Shown piece by piece: positions 49,306-60,781 of a stretch of DNA of 64,000 nucleotides. The translations under genes were made by a program, and so were the position numbers. Below the pieces are notes generated by a model. The model saw only the letters and a program-made list of their open reading frames with translations, had not been told where the DNA came from and made no database searches. Location of the stretch: positions 1,495,501-1,559,500 of the forward strand of contig NC_070617.1 in the NCBI RefSeq assembly GCF_027172205.1, read 5' to 3'. The stretch is from Podarcis raffonei (lineage: Eukaryota > Chordata > Lepidosauria > Squamata > Lacertidae). Positions within the stretch are counted from its first letter, which is position 1; every line of letters begins with the position of its first letter.

Positions 49306-51143
49306 TCAATGCTTTCTCCTTCTCAGCTGCTGCTTGCTGTTCAGTTCAGGCCTAAGCACAATAATGTAGCATTTTGGGAAGAATATACACCCCAGTAAGC
49401 CAGCACTGGAAGCTAAGATGGAGAAGATCTCCACAGCCACCATGTATTTCCCTTTTGTGCTCAGATAGGTGGGAACGAAGGACATCCAAACACTACAAAA
49501 GACCAGCATGCTGAAGGTGATGAATTTGGCTTCATTAAAACTGTCAGGCAACTTCCTAGCTAAGAAAGCTACAGTGAAGCTGACAATAGCTAGTACACCC
49601 ATGTAGCCTAAGACACAGTAGAACATGGTGACTGAGCCATCATTACATTCCAGAAGGATTTCTTTAGTCATTGAGTGCATGTCTAAGTCTGGGAATGGGG
49701 GAGAAGTTGTCAGCCACACACCGCAAAGAGTGGCTTGAATAAAAGAGCAGGAACAAACAATGGAGAGAGTCTGTCTTCTCCCCACCCATTTCCTCGTGGG
49801 TTTGGTGACCATGAAAGCAAGAACCACGATGGTTGTCTTGGCCAGCACGCAAGAAACTGCCACTGAAAAGATGATGCCAAAAGCAGTTTGTCGAAGGAGA
49901 CAGGTCACCTTGTCAGGTTGGCCGATGAAGAGCAGTGAGCAAAGGAAGGAGAGGGAGATGGAAATGAGGAGGGAGAATGTGAGGCTCCGGTTGTTGGCTT
50001 TGACTATGGGAGTGTCCCGGTGCTTAATGAAGATGCAAAGCACCAAAGCTGTGATGAAGGAAAATGAAAGAGCCAAAGTGGCCAGACTGATCCCCAAAAC
50101 TTCTGTATAAGACAAGAAACTGATGAATTTTGGAATGCAGGAATCCTGTTCTACGTTTGCATAATGATCTTGTGGACATGGAAAGCAGTCGTCCATATCT
50201 GAAAAAGAAAAGTTTGGTTTCTGTACATGGCAGTGTTATGTGCATTGCACTAAAATTATCAAGCCCAGCATTACAACAATGTGAATGAGACTTTACAGGT
50301 TCAAATCTGGCAAAGAATTAAGTGGTCTCCTCATGCAATTTGTAAGATGCCAAAATATGGGATGTTCCATGGGCCACCTGGGTCTTTTTGCCCACCTCCA
50401 TTTTAGAAGCTGAGTCCTATGACCCAGGGTGGCTTCTCTTCAAAGATATTATCAGTTAGAAGTATGCAGAATATTTCTATTTTCCTTTCTGTTTTAACTT
50501 ATATTCTTTCAGTCGTCATTCTCTTCATTCCATTTCTGTTATAATCTCTCTCTTTCTTAGGGGAAAAGAACACACCTCCTGAAAGTACAGGATACCCTTC
50601 CACTCCCCCTCTTATCCTGTTTTCATTCCACTCCTCCCAACATGTCAGTTTGCATTCCAACAGCACTTAGCATATTCTGTCCTTATCGGTCTTTTCTGGG
50701 AGTTTGCCTGTGCAGGTATTTTTAAAGGGATTTTGAAGTTCTGAAAAACGTAGCATTCACAAAGCAGACCTTTCTAGCTTCCTTTTGTGTGTGGATCATG
50801 TCCCCACCCCCTCCCCACATAATGATTGACACATGTGGTACTGTGATTCCTATCTTTATCTACATAATGACAAGTGATTCCTAATAATATTTATGTAAGA
50901 TGCTGCTCCCATATCATTAACCAGGCAGAGGGCCTTCTTGATAGTGGCGCCTGCCCTGTGGAATGCCCTCCCCTCAGATGTCAAGGAAATAAACGATTAT
51001 CTGACTTTTAGAAGACACCTGAAGGCAACTCTGTTAGGGAAGTTTTTAATGTTTGATGTTTTATCATGCTTTTAATATTCTGCTGGGAGCTGCATAGAGT
51101 GACTGGAACCCAGCCAGATGGGTGGGGTAGAAACCAACAATTA

Positions 51144-51191
<48 letters not shown>

Positions 51192-54100
51192 GACCACAAG
51201 TGGTTAGACTGGATGGCCCTTCTAACTCTTTGATTCTAACCATCCTTAAATTCTACATAACCTTTCCAATTGATGGTTAGTGACCCCATTAGTGTCCATA
51301 GACTCTGTACATGACTTCCTTACCTGTTTGGTTGGAAATCTTCCCTTCTGGACATGGAAGGCAATCATAGCAGCAAAATGGCATCCCTTCCTTCTTTGCC
51401 TTACGATAACCCAAGGGGCAATTGTCATTACAAAGAGAAAGAGGCTGTGCCTGTCCACAGATGAAAGAGGAGGATGTTTACTAGATGGTGAAATTCTGCA
51501 GTGTTACCCCCTAACCCATGAAAGGCGAACCATCTTTGGGGTTGGAGATTTGGCCAGTCTTCTCTAAGCACATATTTTAATGTGAGGGTCATGAGGAACC
51601 AGCAATAACTGGAAGAACTCTTGTAGGGCTCAGAGTGTGGGTTGGATTATTCCTATGGGGTATGATGGGGGTCGTGTATCTATTGCCTCATGCCAGGTGG
51701 TTAACACTCACTTTGGAGCTGAGGTTGAGGCAGTTTAATAAAATCAGATCTTCAATGCAAACACCTTTGACTCTTTAATAAATGTGTAAGCATTATTGAA
51801 CTCCAACATTTATATCTCATCTCGTTATACTGGTATCCATGTGGAAATGCGTTGAGTTTATGTTAGGTTTCCAAAATAGCAATACAGCTGGAATTTAGAA
51901 TGCAGAGGCTTCATAGAACCTTTTCTACTACTGGTAACACTTGTCCATATGATAAAAAATGGGAACTCTATGCACCATCTCATATTTTGGAACACATTGA
52001 AATGCAGGTTACTATAATTTCCTGTCCCACCGATGAAATTGGTTGTTTTTGCTTGGTTATAGTTTGCTTATTCTTTTAAGCCTATTTTTATTCTTTTTTT
52101 GTTTTTGTTTTTATACTTCTACATTTAAAAGTATGTTCAATTTAATCCTTGATTACAACCTTTTAGGACAAATGTCTACAAATTCTTTAAATGTTAAAGT
52201 TTTCCAAGGAGAATATTTTATTTGATGAAAAGAAGGTTTTGGATGGGTGAAATCACCCAACTGACACAGCAAAGAAACCTCTGCACCCATGTCCACATGT
52301 GTACACTAAAGCTATAGATGAGCAGCGCTATGCCAGTATCTGAACAGTGAAAAATTGAAGATGGGACTAATGGATAGCCCCCAATACATGAATGGACCTT
52401 ACCTGGTTAAACCTGTTGGGCCACACAATGGCTTCCTCAGAAATAGTGAGCACTTCTTCTTGAGGAGCCATGGGGTCTATGCTTCCAACTTTGACTCTGC
52501 AGAAAGACTGGTTTGGGAACGTGAGCCAATTCATAATATCAAATCCAGCCTCCATCTCACCATTTTCATTGAAAGATACTTTTCCTCCAGCGCTATTGTT
52601 AAATGAGATGCTTCTTACAAAGTGGTTGAGCTAAATTGGCAAGGAAAGAAATAGCAATTCATGAGGAAATCATGGAGATTTCAACGAATCTATCTAACGA
52701 AAAGTTTGCCCTAAGAATGACTAAAGCTGGATCCATCCAAATTCAAATTTACATTAAGATTTAGAAACAAAAAATATGTCAAGTAAGGCATGCATAGAAT
52801 GATTCCTGCCTTCCGCCCATCAGCAGAAGGAAGAGTCAGGAACAGATTGATCCATGGTCTCTAAACCAACCCTTATGAGGAAAGGGTGAAGGAGCTAGAC
52901 ATGTCTAGCCTGGAAAAGAGACTGGGAGCAGATATGATAGCCATCTTCAAATATTTGAAGGACTCTCACATGGAAGATGCAGCAAGCTTGCTTTCTCCTG
53001 CCTGATTGAGGGAGTTGCCCCAGATTGAGAGAGTTGGGGATGTTTAGCCTGGAAAAGAGGAGACTGATGGCCATCTTCAAGTATCTTAACGGCTGTCTAA
53101 CGGAAAATGGAGCAAGGTTGTTTTCTCCTTTTCTGGAGGGTAGGACCTGAACAAATGACTTCAAGTTACATTAAAGGAGATTCCGACTAAACATCAGGAA
53201 GAACTTTCTGACAGCAAGGGCTGTTCAGTTGTGGAATGGTCTCCCTTGGGAAGTTGTGGACTCTTCTTCCTTGGAGATTTTTAAGCAGAGGTTGGATGGC
53301 CATCTGTCATAGATGCTTTAGCTGAGATTCCTGGGTGTTAGCCTAGATGACTCTTCAGGTCTCTACAAACTCTATAATTCTATGATTCTATGCTCTTACG
53401 TTCCTACATTCTTAGTGTGCTCAGAACATTACCTTCCACAGCTGTTGACTCAAAATCTTCATTCTTCCTTCATCCACCATTGCTCTGTGCTTGAACCTTG
53501 ATGAATGCATGGCATGCAATGCATGTGCCACAGCAAAGACAGCAGTGTAAACACTGTAGCTGTGGCCTGTCATGCTCATTTCAAAAACAGAGGCAGGCAG
53601 AGTCTCCAGTTTCTCCCTTCCAGTGCAGATTTTTCCATTGTCTATGTCTGTCATGGGATTGAGGAAAGAACATTCAAATGCGTCTCCCCAAAACTCTCTG
53701 ATAAAGGCATATTTGTTTCCTGAAGAAGGTTTTATCATCTGAAGAAATTTCTGGAATCCTATTACCTCCTTAGAGTGAACGGCAACGGAGATAGCACCAT
53801 GAAGGAAATCTATGTCCCAATTTCTTTGAAAGGAAACTGATGTGAAACCCATCTGGGATGTCATAATCCAGATTTTACCTTTGTCATTTGTTGATCTCCC
53901 CCAGCCAGTGTAGACGGGCAGCATTCTCAGACTTAACATGGTATCAATTTCACCATGAACGATCATTGCATTAACAGTGCTATTCCGGATAACATTGCAT
54001 GTTTTAATCAACTCATCAATTTTCTTATCAAAGTCACTAGAGTGAGTAAATTGAGGCATTGATATCATGAAATCAAAGCAGATGTCTCTCTGAGCAAACA

Positions 54101-55129
54101 TGGGAACCACTGTATGTATGAATTTTTCTCCGTTGTCATCATGCGCAGATAACACCCCAATCCACGTCCACCTGAAATGAAGCAGTAACTGAAGAATGCC
54201 TTTATACTGATGATCCACATCTGGAAACATCTGGTGGTAGAGGACAGTCTGAATTTTCTTATTTATCACTGGAGCAGTGCCATAGATGAACTAACGAAAA
54301 TGGGGGGGGGGGAATCAAGGTAGGAAAAATTATATAGTGAAGATCTGAGCAGCCCTGTTCAACAATTACACCAGAGTAAACATATATGGCAGCTTCTCCA
54401 GAACAGAGGACAGAATAGATGCCCTCATGGAACAGCACAGTGGAGTAGTCAATCAGTTTCACAGGCACATCTCTTTTTTATGCTTTATTATCCATAATTA
54501 CATCCATACTTCAAAGACATATCTTCATTATTATCTGTAAATAAAACTTATCAGAACAAAATTTCAACAACAAAAAAGTCTTCCTATTATTAATTTAGTA
54601 CATAAATTTGACTTCCCATCCTTTTCAAAATCTTTTCACTCTAATAAACCTATTGCCCAAACTTATCAACATATTAGTAATGAAATAATAATGTACATCG
54701 GTATATGTATATCTGTTTTAACCCTTTTAACCTTAGTTATTTACAGAGATTACTCAAAAGCTGCAACCAAATTTAGATTGCAACAATTATTTTTTAAATA
54801 TCTCTTTAAAGGTTCCCAGTTATCAATGAGGGAGAAACTTCAAAAGATGTTATACTGTTGGTATTTAACCCCTTCCAAATTCACAGGCATATCTCACATG
54901 ATGTCAGTGTAATTCAGGGGTAGGTGGGATGTTGCTCAGTAGGTCTTTTGGACTCCAGTTCCCATAAGTCCCAGTCAACATGGCCAATGGTCAGAGACTG
55001 TGACAATTGTAGTCCACAATTTTTGGAGGGTAAACATTTTGGCTGTGCCTGATCTAAGGAATGTGTTCATTTTAAGGAAACACAGCCTTCTGAAATTAAA
55101 AATAACCGATCTTAGTTAACTTAAATGTT

Positions 55130-55168
<39 letters not shown>

Positions 55169-57804
55169 AAAAAAATATATTTAAAAGTTACAATACAATG
55201 CATTTCCAAGAAATATAGAAGCTCCACAGATACCACTGTGATGATGGTGGTATTAAAATATCCTGTTCTTCTTCAACAAAACAGAAAAAGGGAGACCAGA
55301 TTGTGTTAAAGATATCTTTTTTGGAGATGCCTTTGATTAGTTGCTGATGGTATGTTAAGTGTTTCTGACTACCTAAATTGTATAGAAATTTATTCATGTA
55401 TGTGACTACAGCAGCAAGAATCTAACTTGCTCAAAAATGGAAAGAAGAAGAAGTCCCAGCAAAGGAAAAATGGATACAAAAACTTAGGGAATATGCAGAA
55501 ATGGTGAAACTTACTGGAAGAATAGGAAATTAATTACTGGAAGAATAGGAAGTTAATTTGGATATGCAGAAGATATTAAAAATAAATTTAAGGAACTGCA
55601 GAAAGAGGGGGAAGGAAGTTTCGAAATATTAAAATGACTGTAAAATCAGTGAAATGTATGTATCTGAAAAGTGTAGATTTTTAAAAAAAATATGTTATAT
55701 GTTTCTGATATATAGGATGATATCCAGCATTAGTCATACACAAAGGTGATCCTTTGTCCAACTTTATTGGGTATCACCCATAACCTACATGTTTTTCATA
55801 AGTGGAAGACATCACATTGGCTAATCCTATAGCAGGCCTTATAGTGAGGTGGACAGAAAGTACATTGGGATCTAATGGTAGATCTTGCAGATAAGACTAG
55901 ATACTGGTACGCTAGTGCAACCATAGACATGGCCACAAGTGCATCAACAAGTCTCCGCAAACCACTATAACACACATACCAACAACCCCCCAAATGCCCC
56001 CTACCACTGTATTGTCTCAATAGAGGCTCACATCTTCATAGATTTAGAGGGACAACCTGTCAAATCTTCCACTGTTAAATATGGTATTTTGGAAGCAATT
56101 CCTATCTTCAATGTACAAATCAATATCTGAAACCAAGGCATGTGGCTAATGTTCTCTTAAACTCTCTAGCTCTGCACACATGTATTACCTGTGGAATCTT
56201 GTAGATGCACAGGATGTCTGCCATGTGGAGACAAACTTCAGAGGTGGGCCCCCCAATGACAGCTACTGGGTTGTTGATATTATCACATTTGTAGTTAGGG
56301 ATGAATCTGCCCTGGGTGGAGAAGACCTCCAGTGCGGCCTGGTAGGTCCATCTTGGATTGAAATAGCTGTTATAGATATGGACGCCCAGGGTGAGATTAG
56401 GCAAAATCTTAGGATTTTCGTTAAGCTCCTTTACAGCAAATATTGAGGCTAGAATATGCTGGTAGATCTGAATCATTGACCTGTAATCAGAAATATAAAG
56501 AAATGCTGTCATGCAGAGGGGGATATCTGTCATATTTGCTTACAAGAACACTACCAGTTTCTGCTTTGAAAGTTAGCAGTTAAAGAAGGATCTCTAAAAG
56601 AAATTCTCTTCATTCCAGTTTCTCTGTAGGATTGTAACATTTCTCCCCAAATTCTGGAGAGTCGAATTACTTTGTGTTCTTTCTAAAATGGGACCGATAT
56701 ATCTAGAATTTAACATTGTCCCCTTTTTGAACAAAAATATTATTTTGGGATTTTGTACACATTTGCAAACATTTCAGACATAGGGAAATTGGTGGGGTGG
56801 GGGTAGGAGGTGAGTAGAATGTGAGTAGAATGGATGCCAATAGTATGTGTGATGTATATAGCTTGTGTGAGCGCGCACACACAGGGAAAATGTAGAAGTT
56901 ATAGTTAAATGGCAAAGAAATGGAAATATACAGTCTTTGACAAGGCAGTTAGAGCTCAGATGCAGGCACAGTTGATAACACAAAAATCAGAGCACTGTTA
57001 CTCCTCTAGAAGCATTGCTATCCCATAAATAAGTTCTGTGGATAGGCTTTTTTACCAAATAGGTAGAAATTAAGGTGGCTCACAAGGGTGGTCACCACTT
57101 CATTTATTTTATGGCATTTTGTGCAATTGGCTATCAGTGACCATGTCCAGCTGCAAAAATTCACAATCTGGGGTAACCTAATATTCTTCCCCCAAAGCCA
57201 ATGAGCACTGAAATGAAATATTTTATAACAGTCCCCCACCCCACCCCGCCAAGGGCCACTCGCTGATCTAACACCTAGATGAGTAGGGCTGGAGCAGGAC
57301 TAACATTTGCTAGCTCTTTTTAATTCGAAAATTCTTCCAGAAGGAGGCTTGTGATACTGGATCCTTGTTTGGAATTACTAAAATAAAAATGGGAACACGA
57401 TGGAGATGATGTGGTATTTAGTTAGGGAAGGTGTGCCATTCATTAAATAAAGGAAAGATGGATTGGCTGTGAACTCCACCTGTTCACTGGACTTAATAAA
57501 GACAGACTTGTCATGGAAAAGCATTGAAGGAAACTTACAGGGCGCCATCAAAGAGGTCATTAGAGGGACGTTCTCTGAAACTTATAGAGTTGGAGAATCT
57601 GTATATATGAGACATAATACCAGCAATAATGAGGTCTCCTGATTGGTAATGCTTGTGGAGAATAGAAAGAGGGTCACTGACGTCACATTTGATGCTGGGA
57701 ACCTTAGACACCACTTGAGGCAAAAACACTAGCACCAACATTACAAATGCCACTATCTTGCATAAAACAACCCCTTCTGCATTCCAATACACTTGCCAAT
57801 ACAT
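49306..57804 (-). CDS. Vomeronasal type-2 receptor gene E (intact, 887 aa)
   Basis: Exons on the minus strand: 1, 57539-57804; 2, 56189-56480; 3, 53433-54290; 4, 52403-52630; 5, 51324-51450; 6, 49306-50198. All sites are GT/AG and the joined frame is open. The signal peptide core is [17 protein letters not shown] (residues 17-33). The flytrap is 34-548, the linker 549-591 ([26 protein letters not shown]) and the 7TM domain about 623-860, ending [13 protein letters not shown]. Exon 3 is one codon short. Exon 6 is nine bases short, in frame: intracellular loop 2 reads TKPTRKWVG where siblings have [12 protein letters not shown]. Exons 1 and 2 are closest to gene D ([26 protein letters not shown]). 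The 3' UTR begins in the palindrome at 49155-49298. Confidence 0.93.
50920..51191 (+). mobile_element. L2-type LINE 3' end, intron 5 of gene E
   Basis: AACCAGGCAGAGGGCCTTCTTG, CTGCCCTGTGGAATGCCCTCCC, GAAGACACCTGAAGGCAACTCTG, then a 3' UTR and a (TTA)n tail at 51147-51191. It is the same family as 11815-12636. Confidence 0.75.
52845..53392 (+). mobile_element. CR1 LINE 3' end, intron 3 of gene E
   Basis: It contains CTAGCCTGGAAAAGAGACTGGG, CATCAGGAAGAACTTTCTGACAG, GTGGAATGGTCTCCCTTGGGA and GGTTGGATGGCCATCTGTC, and ends AATTCTATGATTCTATG, the CR1 terminal repeat. A 60-bp part (AGCCTGGAAAAGAG...GCCATCTTCAA) occurs twice (52899 and 53047), suggesting an internal duplication or two tandem copies. 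Its end lies 39 bp from the exon 3 donor. Confidence 0.85.
54474..54879 (-). mobile_element. 5'-inverted L1 insertion, intron 2 of gene E
   Basis: It is flanked by a 16-bp duplication TTCACAGGCA(C/T)ATCTC (54458-54473 and 54880-54895). The left part is an L1 3' end on the minus strand (T run first). The right part (about 54768-54879) is ORF2 on the plus strand ([18 protein letters not shown], matching [18 protein letters not shown] of the full L1). An inverted 5' segment within one target duplication is the mark of twin priming. Confidence 0.75.
55130..55168. repeat. (TTTC)n microsatellite
   Basis: About nine TTTC units, in intron 2 of gene E. Confidence 0.95.
55392..55690 (+). mobile_element. 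L1 3' end, intron 2 of gene E
   Basis: The plus strand reads MYVTTAARI and [10 protein letters not shown], then [20 protein letters not shown], matching the ORF2 C-terminus ([22 protein letters not shown]). A short tandem copy of ACTGGAAGAATAGGAA follows. It ends in an A-rich tail. It belongs to a different L1 subfamily from 34040-40180. Confidence 0.7.
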
Positions 57805-57885
57805 TATCCTTCTCTGATTCCGATGTTGAATAGCACATCCTTATATAAGTGGCGGCCCGGTTTATCTATGTTTCAAACTGTGTCT

Positions 57886-57962
57886 CAGTGATCAGACTGA
57901 CTGAGTGGCGATATCTCTAGCTCCAACTTGGAGTGATGCAGGGGATATTATAAATATCCTTT
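57886..57962 (-). promoter_or_regulatory. Conserved V2R 5' block, gene E
   Basis: The plus strand reads TCAGTGATCAGACTGACTG, TCTCTAGCTCC, TTGGAGTGATGCAGGGGATATT. The minus strand has a TATTTATAATATCC word at its upstream edge that could act as a TATA box. It lies 80-155 bp before the ATG. Confidence 0.45.
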
Positions 57963-58705
57963 AGTCCTGTTGCTTTGCTGAAGAAGACAGAGGATAATAA
58001 TCACCAGTCATAAAATTACAGGGTAGTTAATAATCTATTGCTGTTTCTATGAGACGTTGCTGAAGAAAACATGCTTATCACACCTCAGCAAAATTTGCTC
58101 CCAGTCCTCCTCCTTACAGTGCAATGACTGACATCAAGAAAAGATTCTCAAGATAATGAGACATCTGTATTTGTAGGTGCAGGTCGCAAATTGAACCAAT
58201 TTGTCTGTTCTAGTTCAGTCTTGTCGGTGCTGAAATCACAGGCTCATTACTTCAAGATAGAAGATCGTCCAAACTCTGCAAAGTTTGAAGTGTGAAGTTT
58301 AATACCAAAATAAAATAAAAAAGTGTTCATGCCAGTAATATATTTGGTGGGGATTTCCACAATCTAGACAGCACCACAGAGAAGGCCCTATCCTATTTCA
58401 CCTCAGAACGAGCTTCTCCAGACATTGGGGAAAACAAAAAAGGCTTCTTCCAGTCTTAACTGATTGGCAGGGCCATAAAGGGAGTGAAACTTGAAATATA
58501 AATATCAAAACCATTATGGGTTTTCATGCTACAATCAGTACTTAGAATGATGGATACACATACCCCTAAACATTTTTTGAATCTAAGTTTGGCCTCATTG
58601 TTTGGCAGTATTTCAATATGCACAGAAAAATGAGAGTACCCCTAAACATTTTTTTAAAAGAAAAAAAAGCACTGGATGTTGCTAATACATATGCAATCAG
58701 TGCGT
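57963..58705. other. Spacer upstream of gene E
   Basis: No gene is seen. TACCCCTAAACATTTTTT occurs at 58561 and again near 58637. The same 15-base start, TACCCCTAAACATTT, opens the window at position 1. This suggests a repeat family I cannot name. Confidence 0.4.
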
Positions 58706-59150
58706 TGTCAGGAGCTCGTCCTACACTCAAGTAGGACCCTGGCAGAGACACATGCCCAACTGGCATGTTCTCTCCCTCCTGGTTGATCGTTCGGGATCTT
58801 CAAAAGTTTTCTTCAGCCCGAACATCACAGCGACTGATGCCAACAAACACCGGCACACTTAGGGATCCGCAGAGTCTGCACAGTTTGCGTGACAGACCTC
58901 AGCAACTCAGCATTTTGACTAATCTACTTTATTTACATATAAACACACATGGAGCACTGCAACATGGCTCCCTTTCTCTCTAGCATCAGACAGCAAAGAG
59001 AAAGAACGAAGGTCAATAGTCCCACTTCACAGAACACAGTAGCACAAACATCCTGACTCTGTCACTTCCCTCTTTGTGGAGTCAAAACATACACCGTCAT
59101 GTGATAGACAACAATCCCATGACTGCAATCACGGAGCAAGAATTCTAACA
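58706..59150 (-). mobile_element. LTR-like fossil, possibly a solo LTR
   Basis: About 445 bp bounded by TG and CA. On the minus strand it has a TATA-like and AATAAA-like word midway (ATATGTAAATAAAG) and a GC-richer right half, as retroviral-type LTRs do. No internal coding region adjoins it, and no clear target duplication was found. The family is not determined. Confidence 0.4.
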
Positions 59151-59310
59151 CCTCACCAAACATAACATGCTAGCAGACACATTTGACAGTAGCTGCAACT
59201 TCCAGTTTGTCTTCAAAGGCAGCCTCAAAAAGAGGGTGCTATGGAAATCTAATTGGGAGGTTACCAGAGCATGGATAGTTGTGGAAAGGCTATAATCTAG
59301 ATTACTGTGA
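59151..59310 (-). mobile_element. L2-type LINE fragment
   Basis: The minus frame reads ALVTSQLDFHSTLFLRLPLKTNWKLQLLSNVSAS, a diverged version of the [20 protein letters not shown]...[10 protein letters not shown] region of the copy at 23600-24130. Confidence 0.55.
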
Positions 59311-59805
59311 CAAGGTATCAGTATGATGAAATAAGTATGTGAGGCACTGAAGAGGAAACATGTAGCTACAAAGATGGGGATAATCAAGTCCACAATAAAA
59401 GATGGAAACAAAGTATAAATTTAGAGGTCAGGAGAGATGAGAGTGATACTGTGGAAGGAGAATAAAATAAAATAATTAAAGAAAATTGAAATTTGTGTGA
59501 GAAGGGTTGAACAAGTGAAGGTTGGAATGTGAAACTTGTGTTTGCAAGAGAACCATGAAAGGGGGACAGAACGATACATGCAGAGGAGCTGTTGCTTTAA
59601 CTGTTGAGAAAGAAAGAGGAAGGCAAAGATAAGAAAGTTGACATGCCTCATGATTAAAGCAGTATAAGCTAGTAGAATGAAGTATTGACATACACAGACA
59701 TAACTGATCCTTTGCTCTCATTTGCTTGTGCAGTTTTTATATTTGCTGCTCCACCCTTCAACTACTTGTGGGTTGAGGTTGTGTTGCACCGGCTTGCTGA
59801 CATTT

Positions 59806-60765
59806 CCAGCCCAATCCAAATAACTTTATTGTACTAGCCATTGGCCAAATCTGAATCAAAAATAAATACCAGCAAAAGGGGTGTCACGCCACAATAGTCT
59901 CTATTTAGATCTCTGTGTCTCCCTTACAGTTCAATGCTATATTGTCCAGGGTCTTCTTTCTGATCTTTTTGGTCGCCAGAGCAAAAAGGGCAACTTTGTG
60001 AGTCACTGAAGCGTTTGCATTGCTAAGAAGCCATAGGACCTTCTCTGCCAAGGAGAGACATCCTTCTTGTATGGATGGTAGGGTGGGAAATTGCCTCCTA
60101 GGTCCAATGTATAGTGAGCCATATAGAAAATAGTACAAGGTGTATTCCACCTGCGGTTGCCCACATATACAGAGTCTGTCTTTGTATAGTAGTACCCTGT
60201 TATATTGTCCATCTCCCCCCCCTCAAATTTTTTTATTCATTTTATAACACAAATAAAGAACACAAACAGAAAAACAAGCAATACAAACAAATTCTTGTCA
60301 TATCCTTATTTTTCTAAACATGGTTAAGTGGGCTTCCCCAAGTCCCCCCTATCTGATTTTCATTTTACTTCATCTTTAGCAGTTTACATATATCATAGTT
60401 TCTAACCATCTTTTTTTATCACACTTAAAATAACTTCACATTTTATCACTTACGAATAACACTATTTTAAAATACACTATCTTCTACTTCTAACCCTACA
60501 GCCTATTTCCACATCCAAAGCTATTCTAAGATTTAATTTTTTCCCCTTCAAATATTCCTTAAACTTCTTCCAGTCTTCTTTCACCATCTCTTCTCTCTGG
60601 TCTCGGAGTCTCCCGGTCAGTTCGGCAAGTTCCATATAGTCCATTATCTTCATCTGCCATTCTTCGATAGTTGGTAAATCTTGTTTCTTATATTGTCCAT
60701 CTAGGACAATGGAGGGCATAGCTTGAAAACAGAACTTAGTAAAAGCAAATCTTAGTGAGTCTGGA
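59806..60765 (-). mobile_element. LINE 3' end (clade uncertain) interrupted by an L1
   Basis: It is flanked by a 15-bp duplication GGCTTGCTGACATTT (59791-59805 and 60766-60780). The minus frame outside the inserted L1 shows a late Cys motif (RLCICGQPQ.EYTLYYFL), the position where other LINEs have C-C-H-C. The ALFALATKKIRK-type C-terminus resembles the right-hand LINE at 60782-61680. Confidence 0.6.
60215..60688 (-). mobile_element. L1 3' end nested in the LINE at 59806-60765
   Basis: It is flanked by a perfect 14-bp duplication TATATTGTCCATCT (60201-60214 and 60689-60702). The antisense right end matches the ORF2 C-terminus (LPTIEEWQMKIMDYMELAELTGRLRDQREE, compare [30 protein letters not shown] in the full-length L1). 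It ends in a T run on the left. It is younger than its host element. Confidence 0.88.
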
Positions 60766-60781
60766 GGCTTGCTGACATTTG

